Source of the DNA: an uncultured Collinsella sp.
GTDB lineage: Bacteria; Actinomycetota; Coriobacteriia; Coriobacteriales; Coriobacteriaceae
Direction: 5' to 3'
Assembly: GCA_900541195.1 (NCBI GenBank)
Contig: UQIY01000048.1
Location: forward strand, 1 to 16,597
Length of the DNA stretch: 16,597 bases
Part shown: positions 1-6,604 of the stretch, piece by piece
Position numbering within the stretch: position 1 is the stretch's first letter
How the letters are laid out: each line of letters begins with the position of its first letter
Program-made: the position numbers and the translations under genes
The notes under the pieces: model-generated
What the model was told of the DNA's origin: nothing
Seen by the model: the letters and a program-made list of their open reading frames with translations, nothing else
Database searches by the model: none

Positions 1-48
1 CGAGATAGGCTCCGGTCTCGTGGGCTCGGAGATGTGTATAAGAGACAG
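1..48 (+). other. Illumina Nextera i7 adapter remnant (artefact)
   Basis: Bases 30-48 are the 19-bp Tn5 mosaic end AGATGTGTATAAGAGACAG. Bases 15-29 are GTCTCGTGGGCTCGG, the Nextera read-2 arm. Bases 1-6 (CGAGAT) are the last six bases of the P7 flow-cell sequence, which leaves bases 7-14 (AGGCTCCG) as the 8-base index slot. The order P7 tail, index, read-2 arm, mosaic end is the library i7 adapter. Genomic sequence therefore starts at base 49, and anything crossing that point is artificial. Confidence 0.98.
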
Positions 49-548
49 GTACGATAGGCATCCCAAAAAGCCTTGATCTTTTTAAAACCATCAAGTGGGT
101 CATCTACGCCAATGCCGCAGATCAGCTCATAGAGGTACAGGAAGGCAAAGGACGTAGACGTTTCCTCGACGGTTCCGCGGCGCACTTGGGCGCGCCAGGT
201 AAAGTACCCGCGCAGCTGGCGATCGCTCATAGCGTTGTAGGTTGGGAAGTACGACTTAAAGGTGCCGTTATAGGGGCAATCGTCCTCAAAATCGGCCATC
301 AGCAGGCCTTGGCGGTAGAAAAGCTCGGCTTCCGAAAGCCAGCGACCCGCGCCGCCTTTGGGGTCATCCTGCCAGCGCGATATCTCGCGCATCTTGCGGT
401 ACTGGTCGGGAAGGAAATTCTGCATCTGACGACCGGTTTTGAGAATCGGCTCGTCAGCATAGACTTCGTTTGAGAAGCGAGCAGACTGATGGGTCCGGGC
501 CTCGGCCATAATGCGCTCGATGAGCATCTTGATGTCCTGGTCGGCCAC
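49..548 (-). CDS. TerB N-terminal domain protein, 3' end missing
   Basis: Reading the minus strand from a GTG at 548 gives about 166 codons with no stop before the adapter. The start is preceded by a purine-rich AGGAGAGGAGAG, with GGAG 5 nt from the GTG. The N-terminal part runs MADQDIKMLIERIMAEA. A central block (YFPTYNAMSDRQLRGYFTWR, then QVRRG) is followed by TSFAFLYLYELICGIGV. This aromatic pattern, in which a residue stretch ending YF-WR-RRG precedes an FLYLYEL-GIG helix, is what I associate with the TerB_N family (PF13208). Those proteins usually continue into further domains, including a TerB-like C-terminal domain, and that part is missing here. TerB_N proteins are soluble, are often linked to tellurite/stress modules, and have no well-defined biochemical role. 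The truncation comes from the contig end and is not a mutation. Confidence 0.75.
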
Positions 549-585
549 CGTCTCTCCTCTCCTAACGCAGCTTCGGTGACCTCAT

Positions 586-594
586 ATCATAGCA
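586..594 (-). promoter_or_regulatory. Candidate extended -10 promoter for the TerB_N gene
   Basis: On the minus strand this reads TGCTATGAT, an extended -10 (TGn plus TATGAT), with the -10 ending about 37 nt before the GTG at 548. No good -35 is visible, as is common for extended -10 promoters. The same nine bases occur upstream of the GGDEF gene at 11835-11843. Called by eye only. Confidence 0.35.
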
Positions 595-636
595 CAGCAT
601 CAAACAGGTGTTCGAGATACCGCTACGTAGATAGAT

Positions 637-1353
637 TTAGAACAGGAGGGCGTAGATGACGGCTATGACAACGGAGGGGAGCATATTGGCCGTGCGGAAG
701 GTCTGAGGACGGATGAGGTTGACGCCGACGCAGAAGATGAGCATAGAGCCCACGAGCGATAGACTGTCGAGGGCGGCGGCGGTCATGATGGGGGAGAGCG
801 CGCCGGCAAACAGCGTAATCGTTCCCTGGAATACGGCAACGGGCAGGGCGGAGAAGATGCAGCCGCGGCCGAGCGAAGCCGTCATGGTGCAGACGATGAT
901 GCAGTCCAACGCGCCCTTGAGGGCAAGCGTGGACCAGTCGCCGAGCAAGCCGTCTTGGATTGATCCCACGATAGCCATGGCACCGATGCAGACGGTCAGC
1001 GATGTCGAGACAAAGGCATTGGTGAACTCTTTGTCTCCCTCGCTGCCGGTTTTGCGCTTGAGCCATTCGCCCAGGTTTTCGATGCCGGCTTCCAGGTTAA
1101 CGGCCTCGCCGATGAGCGAGCCGAGGGCAAACGAGACGATGATCATGGTGGTGCCGGTGGTCTCCAGCGCTTTCCCGTCAATGACGAGCATCTTTTGCAT
1201 GGTGCCGCCCAGTCCGATAAACAAAACGCACAGCCCCGACGCCTTCATGAGCGTGTCTTGGATGCGGGGTGTGATAAAGCGTCCGCCTATAAGGCCCAGC
1301 AGTCCGCCCGCAATCAAAAGTGCGACGTTGATGACCGTTCCCAAACCCGGCAT
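637..1353 (-). CDS. DUF554 family integral membrane protein
   Basis: The 238-residue product starts MPGLGTVINVALLIAGGLLG and contains about seven hydrophobic segments. Glycine-rich helices include GLCVLFIGLGGTMQKML, TMIIVSFALGSLIGEAVNLE and VCIGAMAIVGSIQDGLLGD. This is the typical make-up of the DUF554 (YdfK/YqgA-like) family, and the length also fits. The family sits in the cytoplasmic membrane. Its substrate is unknown, although it is often annotated as a putative transporter. The frame is open further upstream to 1422, but ATG 1353 is chosen because GGGAGG lies just before it and the family begins at this point. The alternative ATG at 1365 has only a weak ribosome site. The 118 nt towards the next gene hold an AT-rich stretch (about 1421-1447) that could carry its own promoter, though no clear -35/-10 pair is seen. 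Confidence 0.85.
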   Translation of the reverse strand: MPGLGTVINVALLIAGGLLGLIGGRFITPRIQDTLMKASGLCVLFIGLGGTMQKMLVIDGKALETTGTTMIIVSFALGSLIGEAVNLEAGIENLGEWLKRKTGSEGDKEFTNAFVSTSLTVCIGAMAIVGSIQDGLLGDWSTLALKGALDCIIVCTMTASLGRGCIFSALPVAVFQGTITLFAGALSPIMTAAALDSLSLVGSMLIFCVGVNLIRPQTFRTANMLPSVVIAVIYALLF

Positions 1354-1471
1354 GAACCCTCCCATATTGATGCCAACCTGGCAATCGTAGCAGAACGGGC
1401 TGCAGGGTGCGTCATGCCTCATCCTATACGTTATATAAGTGGTATTAATGACGGCATTTGGTGCCCAAGCC

Positions 1472-2884
1472 TCAGCCTCCCATCACGACATAGGGGCTGT
1501 AATCGAAGCACAGCGTCATGAGTCGCTGCGGGGACTCAATGGCCGCGGCGATGATATCGGCATCTCGAGCTCGGTCAAATCCCACGAGCTCAATTTGATA
1601 CGAGACGTCTTCCATTTTATGGAGTATCCGGTTATTCAGGAGGTTCTCACCGTCGAATTCCTCGGTTTTGCCTCCGTCCGAGGTTACGGCATACAGGTGC
1701 AGTTTTGCGGTGGTCGCAGGGTCGGCGACCGTGAGGTTGTCGATTTGGTTGGCCGTGCCCTTTGCCCCAAGCAAGGTGAGCAAGGTGGGGGCTACGACCT
1801 CGCCCGATGGCAGAAAAACAACTTCGACGGTTTTAGGGAATGCGATAATGGCTGCTTTGCGGACGGGCTTATCGGCAGCGGTGACCTCAATGCTCGCGGC
1901 GTCGACGGTTTCCGTGCGGTCGAGCGCGACCATCATGCAACAATTGCCCTCGTCGATGTCTGCCGGCATGGGACACCCCAAGTTTTCGCCAGCTTGCGCG
2001 CCGCCCACTGCGGCGGCTGTTTCGCTTGGCTCGCTGAAAGTGGCTGAAGGACCGCTCGATGGCGGTGTTATGCCGTCTGGTGCGACATTGTCCCCAGGCG
2101 CTATTTCACCGCTGCTCTCGCTGGAGTCGCTTGCGATGTCACCTGTCGAGGGGGCGAGTCCGACCGCTCCTACTCCGCTCCATTCCATCTCGAGGAGCGC
2201 CGGATCGGCGAGGACGCGATGCACATCTTGTGTTTGGGCGCTGATATCGATGGGACTGGGATCTGTCCCTCGTGTTAGGCTGAGCGATCCGGTTCGCTGT
2301 TTGCCTCGAATCTCCTGGCTTTCTGCGCCGCTCGCGTAGAGCATCAGGGGGGTCTCGCCTTTCGCCGCAGCGTCGGTGCCCGCCTTGGTCATTTTCAACG
2401 ATGCGGTGAAAGAGATAGCGGGCTGCGTGCCATCGGCGCTCGAGGGGACGCAGCCCAGGCATACACCTCCTCCGTCTTCGAAAAACGTGCTGTCGAAGGC
2501 GACTGTTGCCCCGTCCGCCGAGTCATCGGACAGGGTGATGTCGAGGCGCAGCTTCACGTCGCAGGAATCGCCATCGGCATCAGTTGCAGCTGCGTGCCAT
2601 GTGCAGATAACGCATCCCGTTAGGGGACCGTCCGCTGTGCTTGAGCGCTCGGTATCCACGACTATCGAGCTGTTCGTGCAGCGACGGAGGCACCCCGAGG
2701 TCGAAATGCTTGCCTGCGCAAGCGAGAAGCGTTGGCGCGCGATGGTGCTCATCTGGTTTGTAGCGAGACAGTTGACGGCAGGTAAGGGGACGCCCACGGC
2801 GGGTGTCGCTAGAGCGGCGACGGACATGCCGGTGGCAAGCGCACTGCAGAGCGCGGCAACGGGCAAAAGGTTCTTTGATGCCAT
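1472..2884 (-). CDS. Secreted cysteine-rich two-domain surface protein, unknown function
   Basis: The 470-aa product begins at ATG 2884 behind a strong AAGGAG. Residues 1-27 form a signal peptide: K4, a hydrophobic core at 6-26, and likely cleavage after ALA. Residues 39-145 hold eight cysteines (39, 65, 69, 91, 94, 108, 142, 145), including CVIC and CLGC pairs, which suggests a disulphide-rich module outside the cell. Residues about 240-302 form a Ser/Pro/Gly/Glu-rich linker. Residues 304-470 form a second domain with Cys 304, 315, 316 and 459. No C-terminal sorting signal or membrane anchor follows; the protein ends FDYSPYVVMGG. The second domain carries a PxTV-x-F-xxxG-x-V ... QIDN pattern (350-383) resembling the 199-aa neighbour. 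It is the last gene of the putative surface operon, 41 nt after the LAXTG gene. I do not recognise a named family. Confidence 0.8.
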   Translation of the reverse strand: MASKNLLPVAALCSALATGMSVAALATPAVGVPLPAVNCLATNQMSTIARQRFSLAQASISTSGCLRRCTNSSIVVDTERSSTADGPLTGCVICTWHAAATDADGDSCDVKLRLDITLSDDSADGATVAFDSTFFEDGGGVCLGCVPSSADGTQPAISFTASLKMTKAGTDAAAKGETPLMLYASGAESQEIRGKQRTGSLSLTRGTDPSPIDISAQTQDVHRVLADPALLEMEWSGVGAVGLAPSTGDIASDSSESSGEIAPGDNVAPDGITPPSSGPSATFSEPSETAAAVGGAQAGENLGCPMPADIDEGNCCMMVALDRTETVDAASIEVTAADKPVRKAAIIAFPKTVEVVFLPSGEVVAPTLLTLLGAKGTANQIDNLTVADPATTAKLHLYAVTSDGGKTEEFDGENLLNNRILHKMEDVSYQIELVGFDRARDADIIAAAIESPQRLMTLCFDYSPYVVMGG

Positions 2885-2925
2885 GGGTTCTCCTTACCTG
2901 TTCTGGACGGTCTCGATTTTCGCGG

Positions 2926-3183
2926 CTACTGGCTGCGTTTGATGCGCAGGCCAAGGCCGATGGCGCTTGCGCCTGCCGCGGCGATTCCTGCTGCCAGGAG
3001 CTGTTGCGTGTCGCCCGTTTGCGCGAGGGGCTCATGTTGGCCACTGCGTTCGAGCTCCGATAGATCTACGGTCACTTGCGTGGCAGCCTGCGCTTGCTCT
3101 TGTTGGGCAAAGGCGGCGATTGGGGCAAACGTTACAACGCCGATGATGACGGCAAGGACAATCGCCTTAGGCCGTGTGCGCAC
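2926..3183 (-). CDS. Very small wall-anchored protein with LAXTG sorting signal
   Basis: The 85-aa product starts at GTG 3183, which lies inside the end of the 199-aa gene (17-nt overlap). Translational coupling is therefore likely, and no good ribosome site of its own is seen. Residues 1-26 are a signal peptide (R2, R4, K6, a hydrophobic core, and AFA before QQ). Residues 53-57 are LAQTG, followed by D, a hydrophobic helix at about 61-79 and a basic tail RIKRSQ. This is a complete cell-wall sorting signal. LAXTG rather than LPXTG is the motif known for class E sortases of high-GC actinobacteria. After processing only about 30 residues would remain attached to the wall, so it may be an anchor or pilus-base-like partner for its neighbours and not a functional domain in itself. 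No sortase gene lies in this window. Confidence 0.8.
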   Translation of the reverse strand: MRTRPKAIVLAVIIGVVTFAPIAAFAQQEQAQAATQVTVDLSELERSGQHEPLAQTGDTQQLLAAGIAAAGASAIGLGLRIKRSQ

Positions 3184-3766
3184 CGGGCTCGACCGTCCAC
3201 GTAATGCTTGCGACCTGGTCGCCCTCGCCAGTCACATGGAAGATGTCTCGCGTGACGCGGGCGACATTGCCGCTCGTCTTGAGCTTAATCTTGTCCGTAC
3301 CATTGGCGATGCCCTGGTAGCCCATGTCGAAGGATGCATTTTTGGAAAGGTCGAGGCCCGCTTCCTGCGTCGCGGCGTGAGCGTCTTGGAGTGCCTTGTC
3401 CGGACCAACCTTAAAATCGATGGAGTTCTGGGCGGTTCCCGTCTTGGCGTCGGCGACAATGCTCCAGGAGTTCTTGGCGCCGATCTTCATGTTGGTAACG
3501 TGGATGCCATAGGCCGAAAGATTGTCGATGGTGGTTGTATTCTCGGAAGGGCCCTGAAGCGTGCCATCGGCCTTGGCGACAAATGGGATGACGGTCGGGG
3601 CTTTGAACTTGATGTTGTCGATTTGGGTCCTGATAGTCACGTTGGTGGTTCCAGTGCGTCCCTCCGCCAGGGCGGGGGTCGGCGCGGCACCCATTGAGAG
3701 TGCAAGCATCAGCCCCGCGCCCACGACGAGCGCCCTGGTTCCGCTCAAGTTCCCGGTGATGTCCAT
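3167..3766 (-). CDS. Secreted beta-rich surface protein, unknown function
   Basis: The 199-aa product starts at ATG 3766, preceded by AAAGGA with a 7-nt gap. Residues 1-34 form a signal peptide ending PALA before EGRTG. The mature part (about 165 aa) alternates hydrophobic and polar residues as in a beta-sandwich. A distinctive stretch at 57-92 reads PTVIPFVAKADGTL, then PS, then TIDNLSAYGIHVTN. Toward the end come LKTSGNVARVTRDI and ASITWTV. There are no cysteines, no sorting signal and no C-terminal anchor. The overall pattern recalls secreted WxL-like or matrix-type surface proteins seen next to small LPXTG proteins in other Gram-positive bacteria, but I cannot name a family from memory. 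Its stop overlaps the start of the LAXTG gene, which suggests the two products are made together. Confidence 0.8.
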   Translation of the reverse strand: MDITGNLSGTRALVVGAGLMLALSMGAAPTPALAEGRTGTTNVTIRTQIDNIKFKAPTVIPFVAKADGTLQGPSENTTTIDNLSAYGIHVTNMKIGAKNSWSIVADAKTGTAQNSIDFKVGPDKALQDAHAATQEAGLDLSKNASFDMGYQGIANGTDKIKLKTSGNVARVTRDIFHVTGEGDQVASITWTVEPGAHTA

Positions 3767-3785
3767 AATCGTTCCTTTCTATTCG

Positions 3786-3804
3786 TCACGGACCGTTTCC
3801 GTGA
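3786..3804 (-). other. Inter-cistronic hairpin inside the surface operon
   Basis: TCACGG (3786-3791) and CCGTGA (3799-3804) form a perfect 6-bp stem around a 7-nt loop in the 88-nt gap between the 169-aa and 199-aa genes. No U-run follows on the minus strand, so a complete terminator is unlikely. It could stabilise or partly uncouple the downstream mRNA that encodes the secreted proteins. Confidence 0.4.
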
Positions 3805-3854
3805 TGGTTAGACGAAAGCGGCGTGGGTGCGCGTTTTCGCAACGGGTGGCAGAT

Positions 3855-4364
3855 CTAGTCTTCGGCCTGCGCAACTCGCACCTTGATGCGCGTGGGATTG
3901 CCATGGGCGTCGTAGGTCTTGGCGTCGAGCGCTTGAATCTCGATATACGCCTCACCTTCTTTGATGTCGCCTGCGGGGCAGGTCTCAACGGTCTTGCCGG
4001 TCTCGACCACGCCCGATTCATAGATGGTCTCGTCGTTTTGGATCACGCGGAAACGCTGGGGAAACTTGTTATCTTGGACGTTTTGCACGTTGACGCGCAG
4101 CTTGCCGCCTTTTTGTAGCTGGGCGACCGGTGCGACCGAGATCGTCATCATGTTGTCGCGGACGATGGCATCGAGCTCGTCCTGGATTTCCTGGCGCGAC
4201 TTACCCTCCGCCGCTGTGACCGAGGCACCTGTCTCGGCGACAGGCTTTGACTGCCAGGCGTAAAGGCCGACGGCGATAAGGGCGCAGGCGATGGCCAGGC
4301 AGACAACGCCGAGCCTTTTTCGATGTTTTGACCCTAGGTGGCTCGACTGCTTCCTTACGCTCAT
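3855..4364 (-). CDS. Membrane-anchored extracytoplasmic protein, unknown function
   Basis: The 169-aa product starts at ATG 4364 in an ATGA overlap with the stop of the 98-aa gene, so coupled translation is likely. The N-terminus is strongly basic (RKQSSHLGSKHRKR). One transmembrane helix follows at about 18-36 (LGVVCLAIACALIAVGLYAW), giving an N-in/C-out topology. The outer part has a helix (about 56-72, RQEIQDELDAIVRDN) and then a predicted beta-domain containing LRVNVQNVQDNKFPQRFRVI, TIYESGVVETGKTVE and GEAYIEIQALDA. The pattern 'N-V-NN-PQRF-V-x-QN-ETIYESG' looks like a domain that presents a beta-sheet for protein contacts. I have a vague impression of similar short anchored proteins next to secreted beta-proteins in Firmicutes conjugative regions, but cannot confirm it. 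No enzyme motif is seen. Confidence 0.78.
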   Translation of the reverse strand: MSVRKQSSHLGSKHRKRLGVVCLAIACALIAVGLYAWQSKPVAETGASVTAAEGKSRQEIQDELDAIVRDNMMTISVAPVAQLQKGGKLRVNVQNVQDNKFPQRFRVIQNDETIYESGVVETGKTVETCPAGDIKEGEAYIEIQALDAKTYDAHGNPTRIKVRVAQAED

Positions 4365-4657
4365 GCGGCATCCTTAGTGGTATAGACGCGCGCGAACGTG
4401 GACGGATCGGCGCCAAAGAGCATGTGGAGCATGAGGCGTCGCGAGTAGGTGAGCTCGTCGAAGTTTGGGTCGAGTTTGATGTCGTGGATGTGGGCGATGT
4501 GGTGGGCGAGTGCCGAAAACGATTCGGGATCGCAAATCACGTCGGTGGTGACGTGATAGACAGCCGCATCGGGAAATGCCTCCTCATCGAAGGGCAGAAG
4601 ATACGGGTCGTCGTCAACTTCGATAGCGACGCCGTACTGGGGCCAGTAATATGCCAT
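4361..4657 (-). CDS. Small acidic/aromatic protein, first gene of surface cluster
   Basis: The 98-aa product from ATG 4657 has no signal peptide and no membrane segment, so it is probably cytoplasmic. It is rich in aromatic and acidic residues (MAYYWPQYGVAIEVDDDPY, then LPFDEEAFPDAAVYHV). It ends with an amphipathic helix region (YSRRLMLHMLFGADPSTF). A GGGAGG box 5 nt before the ATG supports this start. However, the same frame stays open for another 81 codons upstream. About the last 20 of these have coding-like composition but lack a plausible start, so an N-terminally shortened relative of a larger protein is possible. It overlaps the next gene by 4 nt (ATGA), which ties it to the operon. 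I do not recognise the family. A regulatory role for the surface genes is conceivable but unsupported. Confidence 0.65.
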   Translation of the reverse strand: MAYYWPQYGVAIEVDDDPYLLPFDEEAFPDAAVYHVTTDVICDPESFSALAHHIAHIHDIKLDPNFDELTYSRRLMLHMLFGADPSTFARVYTTKDAA

Positions 4658-4730
4658 GGGAACCTCCCTGTTTTTGGGCCAAACCTTCCATTGGCTTTGG
4701 CTGTCGATGCCGACCGTATCAGCCGTAACT

Positions 4731-4760
4731 TGACCAATTTCTGACCAAATGCTTGACGGA
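4731..4760. repeat. Helically phased TGAC repeats
   Basis: TGACCAA occurs at 4731-4737 and 4742-4748, and a variant TGACGGA at 4754-4760. The steps are 11 and 12 nt, about one DNA helical turn, so the three copies face the same side. Such spacing is typical of tandem binding by a response regulator or similar activator. On the minus strand the copies lie roughly 75-100 nt before ATG 4657. Confidence 0.4.
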
Positions 4761-4892
4761 TTTACATCGCCGCAGGTGAGAGAGGGTAAAAAATATCTCA
4801 ACTTTTTTCGGGCGCCAATTGCATGCGTGGCAGCGATGGGAAGGAGCGCGTTAAATAGAGCGCCTGCCGAGAAAACGCTGCCGCCCGCCGAA

Positions 4893-4920
4893 TTGCACAA
4901 ACGTAAAATTCGCCAATTAT
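4893..4920 (+). promoter_or_regulatory. Weak candidate promoter for the dehydrogenase-etf operon
   Basis: TTGCAC (4893-4898) and AATTAT (4915-4920) are separated by 16 nt and lie about 80 nt before the GTG at 5003. The -35 and -10 are each imperfect (AATTAT matches four of six consensus bases). The CGAATT/AATTCG dyad overlaps it and the GAGAC/GTCTC dyad follows at once, which would suit a repressor. Called by eye. Confidence 0.25.
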
Positions 4921-5002
4921 GGAGACGGTCTCAGTCACGTCGACGAAACGATGCGGTAACATCTCCCTGCAAACACTGTAGTTAACTAAAGGGGGAGTTC
5001 GC

Positions 5003-6604
5003 GTGTCTGCAGCCATCAAACCCTTCGGCGACGAGTTCGAAGAATATGGTCGCGATGAATCTCGCACATCGGGCGAGGCGTCGAGCATCTCGTTTCCGAC
5101 AACGGAGGACGAAGTCCGCGCCATTCTGCGAAAGCTCCATGCCGAGCATGTTCCGATAACGGTCCAGGGTGCTCGGACCGGTCTGGCTGCCGGTGCCGTG
5201 CCCCACGGCGGTCACATCCTCAACACTTCTCGTATGAATCGCTACCTGGGTCTTCGCCGCGACGAGCGAGGCCGTTTTCTGCTGCGCGTGGAGCCGGGCG
5301 TCGTGCTTTCGGAGTTACGCAAGCAGCTGGGCAAGAAGGCATTGCCGACCGCTGGCTGGGATCAGGCATCGCTTGAGGCCTATGAGGAGTTCCAGGCAGC
5401 TCCCGAGCAGTTCTTTCCCACCGATCCCACCGAGGCATCTGCCTGCCTGGGCGGCATGGCGGCGTGCAATGCCTCCGGTGCCCGCAGCTACGCCTATGGC
5501 CCCATGCGCCCGCACGTTACGGGGCTTCACGTGGCACTGGCGGACGGCGACCTGCTCGAGCTTCATCGAGGTCAGGCGCACGCTGACGCACGCCACTTGT
5601 CACTCGTGACGGCAGGGGGCCGCGCGCTCGAGCTGGATCTTCCCGGCTATACCATGCCCAAGACAAAAAACGCGTCGGGTTATTTCGTTGCGGACGATAT
5701 GGACGCCATCGACCTCTTTATCGGTGCGTGCGGCACACTCGGCGTCATTACCGAGCTCGAGATCGCCCTGCAGGCGGCACCTTCGGTTGTATGGGGCGTG
5801 AGCTGCTTTTTCGACAGCGAGGACAAGGCAGTGTCCTTTACCGATTCCGTGCGCCCCGTGCTGTCCCATGCCGCCGCTATTGAGTATTTTGATGCCGGCG
5901 CCTTGGATATCCTTCGCCGCCAGCGCGAGCAGTCGACCGCGTTTGCCTCGCTGCCGGCACTCGACGATGAGGCAAAGGTCTGTGTTTACGTGGAACTCGA
6001 CTGCGACGACGAGGCTCAAGCGACTGAGGAGCTGTACCACCTGGGATGGGTTTTGGAGCTTGCGGGCGGCCGCGATGACGCGACCTGGGTTGCGCGCACC
6101 GAGATCGATCGCGAATGCCAGCGGTTCTTCCGCCACGCCGTCCCCGAGAGTGTCAACATGCTCATCGACGAGCGTCGCCGCACCGACCCCACCATTACCA
6201 AACTGGGGTCGGATATGTCGGTACCCAACGCGCGCCTGGCCGGTGTCGTTGCCTTCTATCGCCGCACGCTGGCCGAAAGCGGGCTTGAGTCTGCCGCCTG
6301 GGGACATATCGGCAACAACCATCTGCATGTGAATATCCTGCCGCGCGATGCGCAGGACTACCGTCGCGGTGGTGAGCTGTTTGCCCGGTGGGCTGCGGAG
6401 GTAACGGCTATGGGCGGCGCCGTCTCTGCCGAGCACGGCGTCGGCAAGATCAAAGCGGGCTTTTTGGAGACGATGTACGGCCACGAGGCCATGGTCGAAT
6501 CGGCTCGACTCAAGCTGCAGCTCGATCCTGCCGGGCAGCTGGGTCGTGGCAACCTGTTTTCGGAGAAGCTCTTGGATGAACTCGTCCAGAAAGGGGGCGC
6601 GTGA
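5003..6604 (+). CDS. FAD-dependent D-2-hydroxyacid (lactate-type) dehydrogenase, GlcD/LctD family
   Basis: The 533-aa product starts at GTG 5003 behind GGGGGAG with a 5-nt gap. Residues about 28-260 form the FAD-binding PCMH domain, with VQGARTGLAAGAVPHGG (54-70), GGMAACNASGARSYAYGPMR (150-169) and GTLGVITELEIAL (244-256). Residues about 265-528 form the GlcD-type C-terminal domain, with the metal/substrate motif GHIGNNHLHVN (434-444, H435 and H442) and SAEHGVGKIKAGF (475-487). Such enzymes oxidise D-lactate, glycolate or 2-hydroxyglutarate and pass electrons to a partner. Here the partner is the EtfB/EtfA pair encoded directly downstream, as in the LctBCD lactate dehydrogenase of Acetobacterium. 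At 533 aa it is some 65 residues longer than typical LctD/GlcD; part of the excess lies at about 112-140. The exact hydroxyacid cannot be read from sequence. Confidence 0.85.
   Translation: MSAAIKPFGDEFEEYGRDESRTSGEASSISFPTTEDEVRAILRKLHAEHVPITVQGARTGLAAGAVPHGGHILNTSRMNRYLGLRRDERGRFLLRVEPGVVLSELRKQLGKKALPTAGWDQASLEAYEEFQAAPEQFFPTDPTEASACLGGMAACNASGARSYAYGPMRPHVTGLHVALADGDLLELHRGQAHADARHLSLVTAGGRALELDLPGYTMPKTKNASGYFVADDMDAIDLFIGACGTLGVITELEIALQAAPSVVWGVSCFFDSEDKAVSFTDSVRPVLSHAAAIEYFDAGALDILRRQREQSTAFASLPALDDEAKVCVYVELDCDDEAQATEELYHLGWVLELAGGRDDATWVARTEIDRECQRFFRHAVPESVNMLIDERRRTDPTITKLGSDMSVPNARLAGVVAFYRRTLAESGLESAAWGHIGNNHLHVNILPRDAQDYRRGGELFARWAAEVTAMGGAVSAEHGVGKIKAGFLETMYGHEAMVESARLKLQLDPAGQLGRGNLFSEKLLDELVQKGGA

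Larger units (their letters stand above)
4658..5002. promoter_or_regulatory. Divergent intergenic region, AT-richer than neighbours
   Basis: This is a 345-nt gap between the surface cluster (leftward) and the lactate dehydrogenase operon (rightward). It is clearly more AT-rich than the genes, especially 4738-4815 and 4890-4925. It holds three phased TGAC repeats (4731-4760), an interrupted palindrome CGAATT/AATTCG (4889-4894 and 4907-4912) and a short dyad GAGAC-G-GTCTC (4922-4932). Both operons probably start here. I see no convincing protein-coding gene or structured RNA. Confidence 0.55.

Noticed and set aside
713..1390. Long plus-strand open frame (225 aa) opposite the DUF554 gene
   Set aside because: It is the antisense shadow of a clear membrane-protein gene. 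It has no ribosome site and a proline/serine/methionine-rich composition typical of reverse-strand frames in GC-rich DNA.
4790..4812. A-run and T-run around TATCTCAAC as a terminator or hairpin
   Set aside because: Only A/T pairs would form the stem, which is too weak. It is better seen as part of the AT-rich promoter region.
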